From NCBI GenBank assembly GCA_030789695.1, contig CM061141.1, positions 322,571,938-322,635,937 of the forward strand: a stretch of 64,000 nucleotides of DNA, written 5' to 3'. The translations under genes and the position numbers were made by a program. The stretch comes from Scilla litardierei (Eukaryota > Streptophyta > Magnoliopsida > Asparagales > Asparagaceae). The notes beneath the pieces were generated by a model. The model did not search any database. It was given only the letters and a program-made list of their open reading frames with translations, and was not told the DNA's origin. This document shows positions 22,546 to 33,735 of this stretch, piece after piece (position 1 is the first letter of the stretch; the number at the start of each line of letters is the position of its first letter).

Positions 22546-24198
22546 AATTATATGTAAGCATGGTAAGAGAGAAGCTAGCAGATTACACAATTTATAATAG
22601 CAATCAGCAGTACAGTTATGATCATGGCAGTTCTAGTAAGGGTGAAAACATTTAGATTTTATTTAACAGGTGAAACATGGCAGACTATTTAAAAGAAACA
22701 ACAGCAGTTCTATAAGTTGACATGCTCGGTATCTGTTCAATAGTGTGTGCAACTCCGTGACTAAGGCCTACGTCGTTAGACGAATAGTAAGTGAATCCAC
22801 CTTCAAGTGCCCCCGAAGGCGACCCGTTTACTACCGGCTAGTGCCCAGGAACCCAACCCCACCCACGTGTACTTCCTGGACCACGAGCCAGGATGCTAAA
22901 CCGTCATATACTAGAACACGAGCCAGACTAGTCACATGTGACCTTACTGGAACATGAGCCAGACTAGCCACATGTGACCGACGAGAATAGCCATATAGTA
23001 ACCAACGACATGTAACAACTGGTAACCAACGGCATGTAACAACTGGTAGCCAACGACATGCAATATTCTATGAGTTTCAACAGTTCCAAGATATCCATAC
23101 ATGTCCAGAAACATTGCCATTCACAAAGTGTGTTCGTTTTGATTATTAAGGGGTCCACACACACGCATGCGAGTTTAAGTTTAGCATTTCACAAAAGTGT
23201 GTTATAGTGTCATTATGTCAGCAATTTAGTGTACAACGTCACAGTTGAAGTTTTGAAAGAGTAACACAAAAAACATATAATAAAATGCACGCTTGAATTA
23301 ATACATATTAATTTATTTAGACGTAAGAGATGTGGGAAACCTACTATACGATGTGTAGATCTGAGGAGGAGGCGGGTGTCTAAGTGATTGAAGCGTAAGA
23401 CATGTTTTATGGATTTCGAGGTGATGGTAGTGAGCTGGGACTGGATATAGTACTGATGCACGAGATTTGATATATAAAAACACAAGAAACAATTAGTTAA
23501 TGAATATGATATATTTATTTATTTACATGATCGTTTTGATTTTCGAAACTGGTTGAAACGGAGTCGGAAAACATTCAAAATTTATATATAGGCTGAAAAT
23601 GAATATTATAATTTTACTGCAAAAGAAAAATATTTTCAGAAGCCTCCGTTATTTTTTATAATTTTTAGAATCTTAAAAATCACTTTAAAATCCAATTTTC
23701 TTGAGTAACGTAATTCTTTCATGATTTATTTCGGGAGCAATACTAGGCAGAAATGTTCGAGTGAGCAATCAAAACGACCGTCTCGAAGATTACTATTACA
23801 TATATTTTTATCACATATCAGTGTATGTGAAAATAAAAGGTTACAGATTTTAGAATGAATTCCACATAATTAAGTTTTCGGCTAAAAATGATCCTGGAAA
23901 AACTAAGCGTCTGATCAAGATGAGACCAGTGCCATTGAATCCAGAATATTATTTCCGATTTTCTGGAGCTAGTCTTATATTTTTCTGAGGCCAATAATTC
24001 AAGTTACGAATTTTAAATCAAAAACCCTATTTAATAAATAAAAGTAAACGTAATATACTGAGTCTTATACGTATAAAATACGTATATACCTCCATCTCCC
24101 TTCTACTCTTTGTTATCAGTGAGCGGGAGGGGGTTGTGTGCCTCGACGACGGTAGCGGTGGATGAGGACACGGCGGTGGGGCGACGATGGTCGCCGGG
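22546..24198 (-). mobile_element. Fragment of a related chromovirus LTR
   Basis: Bases 23528-24060 align with 17432-18460 of the chromovirus LTR, minus the hAT-like insertion. The rest (22546-23527) does not align and includes short repeats. A reduced version of the GC-rich block (24120-24198) is cut off by the next element at 24199. I read this as part of a second, diverged LTR; its outer ends are not visible. Confidence 0.55.
22906..23062 (+). repeat. Short tandem repeats in LTR fragment
   Basis: Two copies of GAACAYGAGCCAGACTAG plus CACATGTGACC (22916-22979) are followed by three copies of a roughly 27-bp unit with CCAACGACATG and TAACAACTGGTA (22999-23062). Confidence 0.75.
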
Positions 24199-25789
24199 TG
24201 ATGTGTCATTATATTCCACATTTTATCTATTTGAGTACACATAAAAATGGTTTCTCATTTACATATTTCATACGCTTTTACGCTATTATTTGGAACAATA
24301 TGACTTTCGGAGCGTTTATGTCCATTTCAGGGATTTTGGAGCGATCTGGGACACAATTTGGATATGGACATATCTGGTACGCCCATGAGCCCGTTGGCAA
24401 AGCTCTACAAGAGTTTGCCAAGTTTTTAGAGCCATAGGAGGAGTGGATGAGAGAGCAAGAGGAGAGGAGGAGAAGCTGCAACTAGCAGCTGAAGACTTCC
24501 TAGGTGACTCGACCGAGCAGAGCAGCTGCTCGGTCGAACAGAGGCAAGACGAAGGAGGGAATCAGATACCGAGCTACTCGGACCGAGCATTCATGGTGCT
24601 CGGTCGAGCAGCCTTTAATTCTGATGATCGACTAATCCCTGCACGGCCCGAGCAGTTCATTTGGCGACCGAATCAGCCGTCTGCTCGACCGAGCAGACAG
24701 AGTGATGATTTTTGAAGGAGCGCGATTTACTTTCATGCTCGGTCGAGCAATACATATTCTTGGACCGAGCAACCGACCGAGCAACCTACTGCTCGACCGA
24801 GTCACTGACTCGGTCGAGTAAGGCGAAGGCCCAGATTTTCAGACAGCCGTGCACTCTTTTCAAATCTGCTATCACCTAGGATTTTTCAGTATTTTTCTGA
24901 TATTTTTTTCCAGATATTAGGCTTCCATATGGTTCCAACGCCATCAAAAACGCACCAATCGGAGGTCAGATGAGCTCTGAAGAATTTCTGCAAGATGGTA
25001 TTGCCGTGCTAAAATCTGCACTCGACCGAGTGCTGCCGGGGCCCACCAATAAGTTGCGGCCAAGAACAGATCTGGGTCGAATTTGATAGGGGTTTTTAGG
25101 TTATTTTGGATGGTTTAGAGGGGGATATATATTGTTTTCGTAGCCGTCATTTGAAGGGGACTTCGGAGAGTTTTTAGTTAGATCTATTAAGTTTTGGGAG
25201 ACGATCTTTTGGGAAGTTAGGCTACGCCATAGACCCCTCCTCTTGTATCAAGCTAAGTATTTTATCTTCTTAATTTTATTTTAGTTCTTATTATTGTTCT
25301 TATATGGTGTTAGAAATGATCTCTATTGTTTTAATAATATTTGCTCTGCTTGAATAATCTTTTCTAGGGCTAAGGGATTAGCCCTAGGATTTTAGGATCT
25401 AGATGCAAAGATGGGATTTTTATGATGCGTTGGGTATAAAGGGGTTGTATTTTGGTTGATCCAGCAAAATCACTAGGAGAACTCGTACTGAGATCGTGCC
25501 CACGGTCGGTGGAATCGATTAGCTTAAGGAGTATCCTACGGATTTAATTAGGGAGTAAGTGGGTTCAACCAAGGCTCGTGACCATGCCCGGCTCGTGCCT
25601 TGAGGGGATCCACCGACGAACTATATCCCTACATTGACGGCTACCGCCATTACGTCAATGAGTGACCATTCCCAAAAATCCAATGCGACGAAAGAATTCT
25701 AGCCTAGCGTCGATATCCGACGATCCTAGTGGCGAGTCCTAAAGCCCTAGTCTTTTATATTTTATTTCTTTCTTTCTTTGTGATGATCA
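24199..25789 (+). repeat. 5' LTR of short Athila/Tat-like element, 1591 bp
   Basis: It starts TGATGTGTCATTATA and ends TGTGATGATCA. Its copy at 26657 matches along its length with scattered substitutions and small indels, mostly in the palindrome cluster. It interrupts the chromovirus LTR fragment at 24198/24199. Confidence 0.8.
24507..24823 (+). repeat. Cluster of GCTCGGTCGAGC near-palindromes, LTR copy 1
   Basis: About ten motifs of the GCTCGGTCGAGCA / CTGCTCGACCGAGCA type and half-palindromes such as TCGGACCGAGCA. A further CACTCGACCGAGTG copy is near 25020. Core hexamer TCGGTC/GACCGA. Confidence 0.88.
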
Positions 25790-26656
25790 GGATTCCTGAA
25801 ACCGAGCCATGTCAAGATTCTATGCTTTTTCTTTTTCTTTTGTGAATAGCCAATAAATGATCTTTGATCATGTTTTGCATTCCATCGCGTTTACGTGAGT
25901 TTGCAAAAATCCCAAAATTTCAAAAATCAAACAAATATCCTGAATAAAAGGCCCTAGGGGTTCTTCGTAACCCAATGCCCTAAGACCGTCTGGTCTGGGA
26001 AGCATAGGCCGCTTTTTGTATATATTGAGTTATCTCGTGTATATAAAGAAAGAAAAATGCATATGAAATATTCATATAGCCAAAAACATTATAAAACTAC
26101 AAAAATCCCATATCCTTATCTCCATTTCTATATAGAACAAAGACATGGCAAAGTTGATGGGTTCTAGGAGTCTTGAAATGGTCGTAGTGTGGTGATGTCT
26201 TACCTTGATTGAATTTATTAAATTCATTCCATGAAGTATAACAAAATACCACGCATGCTTGAAAACGTTTGATCATGACATATTATACTGCTTAGATAAT
26301 GAGTTGTGGACATTGGATTCATTTCCGTGAACTTAGTATATTGCATGATAAACTATGATATGATATAGCTCTACTCACATTTTATCACTTATCAAGTTCA
26401 TTACATTTATCAAAATCCGCGTTATTTCAATTCGAGCGAGATTTAAGTATTTGTTGTGTATATGTGTTTTAATTTCATATTGACGTGTGTTCACGAAATC
26501 TTGCATACCGTGGATTCTTAAATTTTCTGAATCTAAGATCGAACACCTTGTCTCCATTACACGCCACCGCCTCGTATCTCTACTGTATCCCTCTCCCGTG
26601 TTCGCTTCTTACTAGTCTTCCTCGAGGATGAGTAAGAGGTAAGCTTGGTGGAATTT
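25790..26656 (+). other. Internal region of the short element (no gene)
   Basis: 867 bp without a retroelement protein. It includes the stretch GGGAAGCATAGGCCGCTTTT near 25998 and ends in the purine tract AAGCTTGGTGGAATTT before 26657. No clear tRNA primer site is visible after the 5' LTR. Confidence 0.6.
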
Positions 26657-28248
26657 TGATGTGTCATTATAGTCCACATTTTATCTATTTGATTACACGT
26701 CAAAATGGTTGCTCATTTACATATTTCATACGCTTTTACGCTATTATTTGGAACAATATGACTTTCGGAGCGTTTATGTCCATTTCGAGGATTTTGGAGC
26801 GATTTGGGATCCAATTTGGATATGGACATATCTGGCACGCCCATGAGCCCATTGGCAAAGCTCTACAGGAGTTCGCCGAGTTTTGGGAGCCATGGGAGGA
26901 GTGGAGGAGAGAGCAAGAGGAGAGGAGGAGAAGCTGCAGCTAGCAGCTGAAGACTTCCCAGGTGACTCGACCGAGCAGAGCAGCTGCTCGGTCGAGCAGA
27001 GGCAAGACGAAGGAGGGATTCAGATACACGAGCTGCTCGGACCGAGCACTCATGGTGCTCGGTCGAGCAGCCTTTAATTTTGACGCTCGACTAATCACTG
27101 CACGGCCCGAGCAGTTTCTTTGGCGACCTAGTCAGTCTTCTGCTCGACCGAGCAGAGCTGACTCGGGCCAAGCAGACAGAGTGATGATTTTTGAAGGAGC
27201 ACAATTTACTGTTGTGCTCGGTCGAGCAATACATCTTCTCGGACCGAGCAACCTACTGCTCGACCGAGTCACTGACTCGGTCGAGTAAGGCGAAGGCTCA
27301 GATTTTCAAACAGCCGTGCACTCTTTTCAAATCTGCTATCACCTGGGATTTTTCAGTACTTTTCTGATATTTTTCCCAAATAGTAGACTTCCATATGGTT
27401 CCAACGCGACTAAGAACACACAAATCGGAGGTCGGATGATCTCTGAGGAATTTTTGTAAGATGGTGATGCAGTGCTAAAATCTGCACTCGACCGATTGCT
27501 GTCGGGGCCCACCAATAAGTTGCAGCCAGGAACAGATCTGGGCCGAATTTGAGAGGGGTTTTTAGGTTATTTTGGAGGATTTAGAGGGGGATATATTTTT
27601 TTTAGTAGCCGTCATTTGAGGGGGACTTCGGAGAGTTTTTTAGTTAGATCTATCAAGTTTTGGGAGATGATCTTTTGGGCAGTTAGGCTACGCCATAGGC
27701 CCTCCTCTTGTATCAAGCTAAGTATTTTATCTTCTTAATTTTATTTTAGTTCTTATTATTGTTCTTATATGATGCTAGCAATGATCTCTATTGTTTTCAT
27801 AATATTTGCTATGCTTGAATAATCTTTTCTAGGGCTAAGGGATTAGCCCTAGGATTTTAGGATCTAGATGCAAAGATGGGATTTTTATAATGCGTTGGGT
27901 ATAAAAGGGGTTGTATTTTGGTTGATCCAGCAAAATCCCTAGGAGAACTCGTACTGAGATCGCGTCCACGGTCGGTGGAATCGATTAGCTTAAGGAGAAT
28001 CCTACGGATTTAATTAGGGAGTTAGTGGGTTCAACCAAGGCTCGTGACCATAGCCGGCTCATGCCTTGAGGGGATCCACCGACGTACTATATCACTACAT
28101 TGACGGCTACCGCCATTGCATCAATGAGTGGCCATTCCCATAAATCCAATGCGACGTAAGAATTCTAGCCTAGCGTCGATATCCAACTATCCTAGTGGCG
28201 AGTCCTAAAGCCCTAGTCTTTTATATTTTATTTATTTCTTTCTTTGTG
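26657..28248 (+). repeat. 3' LTR of short Athila/Tat-like element, end clipped
   Basis: It starts TGATGTGTCATTATAG and matches 24199-25789. It ends at TTTCTTTGTG, where copy 1 continues with ATGATCA, so the last few bases are lost at the junction with copia sequence. Confidence 0.78.
26967..27287 (+). repeat. Cluster of GCTCGGTCGAGC near-palindromes, LTR copy 2
   Basis: It corresponds to the cluster at 24507-24823. It has gained a CTGACTCGGGCCAAGCAG segment and lost a 12-bp ACCGAGCAACCG-type segment, so the two LTRs differ mainly here. Confidence 0.88.
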
Positions 28249-28329
28249 TGGAACCCCTCGTTTGCGACATTGAGTGACACATCATTCGCATCCACCACCA
28301 TTACGACCCTCCATACTCCACTTCCACCA

Positions 28330-28438
28330 AATAATGATATAATTTTAGTTCAAATATATGTTGATGATATCATTTTCGGTGCTACTAACTTTGCTCTTTG
28401 CGAAGAGTTTTCTAATGTTATGAAGGAACAATTTGAGA
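28330..28438 (+). repeat. 109-bp exact copy of RT YVDD block, upstream copy
   Basis: Identical to 29155-29263, 825 bp away, and in the same reading frame. It is misplaced in the linker ahead of RT. Confidence 0.95.
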
Positions 28439-29154
28439 ATGTTGTTGAGAATGTTCCTAGTGATCAAGGTATTCCCAAACGGCTTTATACTGTTTGTGAC
28501 CATCCTCATGAGCAAGTCATTAGCAATATCCATGATAGTGTCAAGACGAGATCGCAAGTGAACTACTTCGCTCATTGTGTCTTTGCCTCCTCGATAGAGC
28601 CAAAGAATGTTAATGAAGCATGCGAAGATAGCGCTTGGATCTTAGCTATGGAGGAGGAGCTCATTCAATTCGAGAGGAATGAAGTTTGGGAGCTTGTTCC
28701 ATTGCCATCGAAGAACCACACTGTCATAGGGACAAAGTGGATCTTCAAGAACAAAACCGACGAAAACCAAGTCGTCGTCTGGAACAAAGCTCGGTTAGTT
28801 GCTCAAGGCTACCGTCAAGAGGAAGGTATTGATTTCGAAGAATCCTTCGCTCCGGTAGCTAGATTAGAATCAATTAGATTATTATTGTCTTTTGCATGCC
28901 ATAAGGATTTTAAATTATTTCAAATGGATGTTAAAAGTGCATTTTTAAACGGAGATGTCGTTGAGGAAGTTTATGTTTCTCAACCTCCGGGTTTTATTAA
29001 TGAAAAATTTCCAAATCATGTTTTTAAACTAAAGAAAGCACTTTACGGTTTGAGACAAGCTCCTCGAGCTTGGTATGATCGCCTAAAGAATTTTCTTTTG
29101 GATTTGAATTTTAAAATGGGAGAAGCCGATTCTACACTTTTTGTTAAGCATTCG

Positions 29155-29263
29155 AATAATGATATAATTTTAGTTCAAATATATGTTGATGATATCATTT
29201 TCGGTGCTACTAACTTTGCTCTTTGCGAAGAGTTTTCTAATGTTATGAAGGAACAATTTGAGA
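29155..29263 (+). repeat. 109-bp RT YVDD block, native copy
   Basis: In its proper place between TLFVKHS and [12 protein letters not shown]. It is the source or sister of the copy at 28330. Confidence 0.95.
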
Positions 29264-30374
29264 TGAGCCACATGGGTGAGCTCAAGTATTTCTTAGGTCT
29301 CCAAATTCGCCAAATGGACGATGCAATCTTCATCCACCAAACGAAGTATACGGTGGAGTTGCTAAAGCGATTTGGAATGGAGAGTGCCTCCGGGAAAAAG
29401 ACTCCAATGAACACGACTACGCATCTTGATAAGGATACGGGCGGAAAAGATGTAGACATTCGTCTATATCGAGGTATGATAGGTAGTTTACTTTATCTTA
29501 CCGCCAGTAGGCCCGATATCATGTTTTCCATTTGTATTTGTGCTCGTTATCAGTCTCAACCTAAGGATTCTCACTTAGTAGCGGTAAAACGTATTTTTCG
29601 CTATCTAAGTTACACTTTAGATTTTGGATTAATTTATCCGAAATCTAGCACATATGAGTTAGTCTCATATAGTGACGCTGATTATGTGGGATGCAAATCC
29701 GACAGGAAGAGTACTAGTGGCACTTGCCATTTTATAGGAAATTCCCTTATCTCTTGGTTTTCCAAGAAGCAAAATTCGGTATCACTTTCAACCACCGAGG
29801 CGGAATATATTGCCGCCGGTGCCGCTTGTGCTCAAGTTCTTTGGATGAGACACACACTTAAAGACTTTGATATAAACTGTGATAATTGTCCTATCATGGT
29901 GGACAACCAAAGTGCAATATGTCTTTCCAAGAACCCGGTACACCATTTCCGTTCGAAACACATAGATGTCCGACACCAATTTTTAGATGATCATGTTGCT
30001 AAAAAGGACATCATTTTAGTGTACGTTGAAACCCAAAAGCAAATCGCCGATATTTTCACGAAACCCCTAAAGGAGGACTCCTTTGTGCGGTTGCGTCGAG
30101 AATTGGGGATTATGGGTGAATCCGAGATATAGGATTCATGTTTCATTCAATAATCTTGCATGCTATTATATTTCGCAATATTTCGTTCATGCTAGACTTA
30201 TTGGATTTTTCGGGATTTTATGTGATATTTTGAATTTTTGCTCGAATTCATATTTGAATGTCGTATTTGAGATTTCGATGTTTAATGGGGTAGTTTAGAT
30301 GATTTTTGAGAGGATTATGATGTTTCGTCCAAGTGTATTTAGGAGGGAACTTATTTGTAAATTTTTGGACTCTT

Positions 30375-30780
30375 CTAGTCGGTCTCAGTTCATCAACCAA
30401 CCGACTAGATTCACATCTAGTCGGTCAGCTAATGAACTCAGACCGACTAGCTCATTCTCTAAATTTTTGGACTCCTTTAGTCGGTATCAGTTCAATCACC
30501 ATCCGACTAGATTCGTATCTAGTCGGTTAGTAAAAGAACTCAGACCGACTAACTCAAGCTATTAGGATTTCCTCTCCAGCGTAGCTCTTTTAGTCGGTTC
30601 AAGTTCACTTATCGACCGACTAGATTTAGTTCTAGTCGGTCAGTATTTGAACGTAGACCGACTAATTCTCATTCAGGGAATCTTCGACTGGTCGCTGTTT
30701 CACTTTAGTTGGTTCAAGCTCGTTAACCGATCGACTAGATCGTCATCTAGTCGGTCAGCGTTTGAACTTAGACCGACTAA
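30375..30780 (+). repeat. Array of four ~75-nt hairpins, TAGTCGGTC/GACCGACTA
   Basis: Hairpins lie at 30375-30450, 30477-30552, 30591-30664 and 30706-30780. Each holds four alternating half-sites. The first has 36-nt arms (30375-30410 and 30415-30450) around the loop TCAC, with mismatches confined mainly to a 6-nt internal bulge. Outer arms read TAGTCGGTCTCAGTTCAT and ATGAACTCAGACCGACTA. Half-sites continue weakly to 30855. The array lies between pol and the next ORF. Confidence 0.9.
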
Positions 30781-31157
30781 GTGATCAGGGGCAGTCACGT
30801 CTTTTTGTGATTTCGACCGACTTAATCCCAATCTGATCGGATTCTTTCTCATTTAGTCGGTCTCCACTGCTTCTCCAGCTCGAAACCCCCCGAACCCCAG
30901 CTCGTGACTCTTCATCTTCCCGTCGATCTCCGGCCTCTTTTCTGACCATCTCCGCCGCCGATCGTCGTCGTCTTCCTCCTAGGTATACTCCCTCGCATCT
31001 AGGGTTTCCTCCTAGGTCGTTTTCGAATTCTAGGGCTTGCTTTCTACTTCTAGGGGTTCGAATTAAATCCTAGGGCTTGTTGATTTCGCATCTAGGATTT
31101 ATACTTAGGGTTGTTTGATCTTATTCTTGCGTTGCTTGATCTCGTTGTGCCACGATC

Positions 31158-32324
31158 ATGACAAAAACGAGGATCCCGATTACTTCCTCTGGGGCATCCC
31201 CCATGACCGTAGGGCCATCTAACCCTAGGAATCCTTCTAAACCCAAACGCCGAGCTAAATCAACCCAACCTTCACCGTCTTCGCCTCCTCTGAAGAAGCA
31301 GAGGACGGCGACCGTCAAACCCGGTAAACATTCTAAGTCTAGAAAGCCTATACTCCATACCCCCTCTACTCCTCCTGATTCCGATACTGAGTTTAGACCC
31401 GAGGATGAGTCTGGCCATAGGGAACCCACTCCTCCACTTCATCCTAGTACTCGACAGCCTAAGGGAAAGGCCCCAATGCCAGCAGGTGGTGTACACATAT
31501 CGTTGTGTCGCGACGACCCTATGTGTCTAGCGGCTTACAACCGTATTGAGCACTGCCCGCTGCTATTGGAGCACTTTGTTCAGTTTTCCGACTTCCTTGG
31601 CTTAGCAGATCTCCTATCCTATAGTGGGCACCTAGACTACCTTTGCTTCGACCCTAAGGCGAACCCTCGACACTATCCTCGCCTGGTCAAACTTTTCTAT
31701 GCAAATCGTGTCCGGGGCCACTACGATGAGAGCCACTCCATCGAGACTACTGTCTTGGGGACTCCTATAGTCCTCACGGCAGAAATCTTGGGGGAGTTGC
31801 TTGGTTGTTCGTCGTCTGGTCTCCTTCCGTCAGACATCTCTGTTAATGATATCTCCTCTTTGGATCAGTCTGTTCTCGCTGATATCTTCCATGTGATCCC
31901 TCCTGCTTTCATTGGTGTTCCATCGAAGTCATTTAAGCCAAATACATGGGTGCTCAATCTCATTCTGAAGTCGTGCTTGCTTCCCAAGTACGGCTCATCT
32001 TCTCTGCCATCCCAGCCCTTCCTAAAGTTGATTTACGCTCTATTCTTGGGTTGCGAGATTAATTGGGCTCGTGTTATACTCGATAAGATGGACTCTTTCG
32101 AGTGTATTCGCAAGACCACTAAATCTGCGCATATCCCTTATCCTTGTCTGTTGACTTTGGTGTTCCGTCATTTTCATGTGCCTTTGCCTCCTGACGATGA
32201 GCGTCCTCTTGGTCCTCCCCTGAACGCGACGGCCGTAAAGAAATCTCTTGCGGCACTCCGTCATGAACAGCAGACGACTCCTTCAGCTTCTCAGGGCACT
32301 TCTTCTGTAGCTGCTGCTTCCTGA
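31158..32324 (+). CDS. Retroelement ORF in env position (plant transposon protein type)
   Basis: 388 codons from ATG 31158 to TGA 32322. The N-terminal 110 residues are Ser/Pro/Lys-rich and look disordered. The core (about 110-350) has HCPLLLEHFVQFSDFLGLAD, YPRLVKLFYANRVRG, LTAEILGELLGC, WVLNLILKSCLLPKYG and PFLKLIYALFLGCEINWARV. This resembles the 'putative plant transposon protein' domain common downstream of pol in plant retroelements. Its role is unknown; env-like and accessory roles have been proposed for such ORFs. No signal peptide or clear membrane segment is seen. The frame stays open after the TGA for another 156 codons. Confidence 0.6.
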   Translation: MTKTRIPITSSGASPMTVGPSNPRNPSKPKRRAKSTQPSPSSPPLKKQRTATVKPGKHSKSRKPILHTPSTPPDSDTEFRPEDESGHREPTPPLHPSTRQPKGKAPMPAGGVHISLCRDDPMCLAAYNRIEHCPLLLEHFVQFSDFLGLADLLSYSGHLDYLCFDPKANPRHYPRLVKLFYANRVRGHYDESHSIETTVLGTPIVLTAEILGELLGCSSSGLLPSDISVNDISSLDQSVLADIFHVIPPAFIGVPSKSFKPNTWVLNLILKSCLLPKYGSSSLPSQPFLKLIYALFLGCEINWARVILDKMDSFECIRKTTKSAHIPYPCLLTLVFRHFHVPLPPDDERPLGPPLNATAVKKSLAALRHEQQTTPSASQGTSSVAAAS

Positions 32325-32792
32325 CCTCCCACCAGTCTTGAGAGTCTCGCTCGTGACGTTCGTCGTCTCGAGTCTCGGTATGCTCGTTCCGAGGAGATTC
32401 TGTGTCGTATTGCTCGTGTTATTGGTGTTGAGGTCCCTCCTCCTGTTTCTGAGGATGAGGAGATGGATGATGAGGATATCGATGAGCTCCTTGATTCTCC
32501 TGCTCGTGGCACTGAGGCCACTCCTGCTGCTGCTACCACATCTGTTGCTAGGGCTGCCACTTCTTCAGGTCCTCCAGAGTCTTCTGCTCCAGTGGTTGAG
32601 TCTACTGTTGCTCCAGTGACGTCTGCTCCTGTCGACGTGCCTGTTGATACCTCTGCTGTTGAGCCTGCTGTTGCTGTTTCCACTCCAGCCCCGACGATCC
32701 CTTCAGTTGACACACCACTCCTTGCAGCAGAGCCTGAGTCCACTCCCTCGACTGGACCCACGGAGACTGCTGATCCTGCCACTTCCTCCTGA
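32325..32792 (+). other. In-frame continuation of the ORF after the TGA
   Basis: The same frame as 31158-32324 continues with SLESLARDVRRLESRYARS, a probable coiled coil. An acidic SEDEEMDDEDIDELL segment follows, then a long Ala/Thr/Val/Pro-rich tail that stops at 32790-32792. Such coiled-coil plus acidic tails belong to this ORF type, so the TGA is either a late mutation or a readthrough site. Confidence 0.6.
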
Positions 32793-33735
32793 GCATCCGT
32801 TTGGAGGAATCTCCGGTAATCATTGGATGATACATCTTTCTGAGAGTGTTTTGGGTTAGGATAGGATGTCGGTGGTGTTTTGATGTATTTTGGATTTTGG
32901 ATGTCGGTGTTCTTGATGTTCTTTCTTTTGGTTGGATGTTGATGATGATATGTCGATGATGTTGTTGTATCTTTTTGGTGGTGATATAGATGTTGCACTT
33001 TGTTTGATGTATTCGATGTATTTTTGCATGTACTCATGATATTCTTATATATATATCGATGTTCTTCTTTTACTTCGTTGTGCACATTTAATATTCATTC
33101 AATGTCTATGATATGTGATTTCGTCGCTCGACGATTATCAACTTGGTTAAATAGATTATATTTCTATGATTGCATAGAATTGTTTTCCATGCACAAATTT
33201 AACCAAGAATATTGAGTATTGAAGAGTACGTTTCTTTATTCAATAAGTGAATTTATATTTGGTATTTTGATGATTTTAATTTTCGTTTTTCGAAAATGGA
33301 CAATTTGGCACACTTTGATTCGTTTTCGACTATTTTCCTTGGTGTCAATTTGGTCCATCGTCATATTCTACGACTCCCGATGTTGGATTTTCTTTATCCT
33401 TGTTGTTGTCGTTGTATGCCCCCCATTTTGGGATAATACCAAAGGGGGAGAGATAATGATAATGATTAGGGCAAATGAAAATTTAACTCAATTTCCAAGA
33501 ATCTAATTTGATATGTTAGATTCAGGGGGAGTTAAGATATAAATAAGGATTTTCAAATCCGATATTTCAATAATCGATTCTCATTATATATCTCACTCGT
33601 TTGCTTGATGCAATCTTTATTCATTCAATTTGGAATTAACGTGTCATCAATGCAGGGGGAGTAAGTATTTTACATTTGAATCATTATTTTTTATTATTAT
33701 TTATGTTGGTTTGTCATCACCAAAAAGGGGGAGAA
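32793..33735 (+). other. Copia 3' non-coding region with several purine tracts
   Basis: No gene. It has AAAGGGGGAGAG near 33441, CAGGGGGAGTT near 33523, CAGGGGGAGTAAG near 33653 and the terminal AAAAAGGGGGAGAA at 33722-33735, directly before the LTR TG. Confidence 0.65.
33722..33735 (+). other. Polypurine tract of copia element
   Basis: AAAAAGGGGGAGAA is followed by TGTTGAGTATTGG, the LTR start. Confidence 0.75.

Larger units (their letters stand above)
24199..28248 (+). mobile_element. Short Athila/Tat-like element with paired LTRs, no coding region
   Basis: Two LTR copies of nearly equal length (24199-25789 and 26657-28248) flank only 867 bp. The internal end has GAGGATGAGTAAGAGG and AAGCTTGGTGGAA, the same layout as the Athila purine tract at 13237. 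So it is Athila/Tat-related, but gag-pol is gone: an internal deletion or a non-autonomous family. The right LTR stops about seven bases short of the expected ATGATCA end, where the copia element begins. Confidence 0.75.
28249..30132 (+). pseudogene. Copia reverse transcriptase / RNase H (N-truncated)
   Basis: An open frame to TAG 30130. The order is: an integrase-RT linker with [12 protein letters not shown] with [36 protein letters not shown] and [12 protein letters not shown]; the catalytic [10 protein letters not shown] near 29185; [10 protein letters not shown]; then RNase H with [30 protein letters not shown] and [10 protein letters not shown]. The fingers-palm and RNase H regions look intact. 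No ATG opens it: the frame runs in from the preceding LTR, so the first 18 or so codons are not retroelement protein. A second copy of the [10 protein letters not shown] block sits in the linker (28330-28438). Without gag, protease and integrase it cannot act alone. Confidence 0.88.

Noticed and set aside
30375..30780. Regularly spaced palindromic repeats that resemble a CRISPR layout
   Set aside because: They lie within a plant retrotransposon, have imperfect repeats and related spacers, and have no cas genes.
32291..33085. 264-codon minus-strand frame opposite the end of the copia env-position ORF
   Set aside because: Its Ser/Thr/Gly-rich part mirrors the Ala/Thr/Val-rich plus-strand tail. 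The plus-strand frame continues a recognisable ORF.
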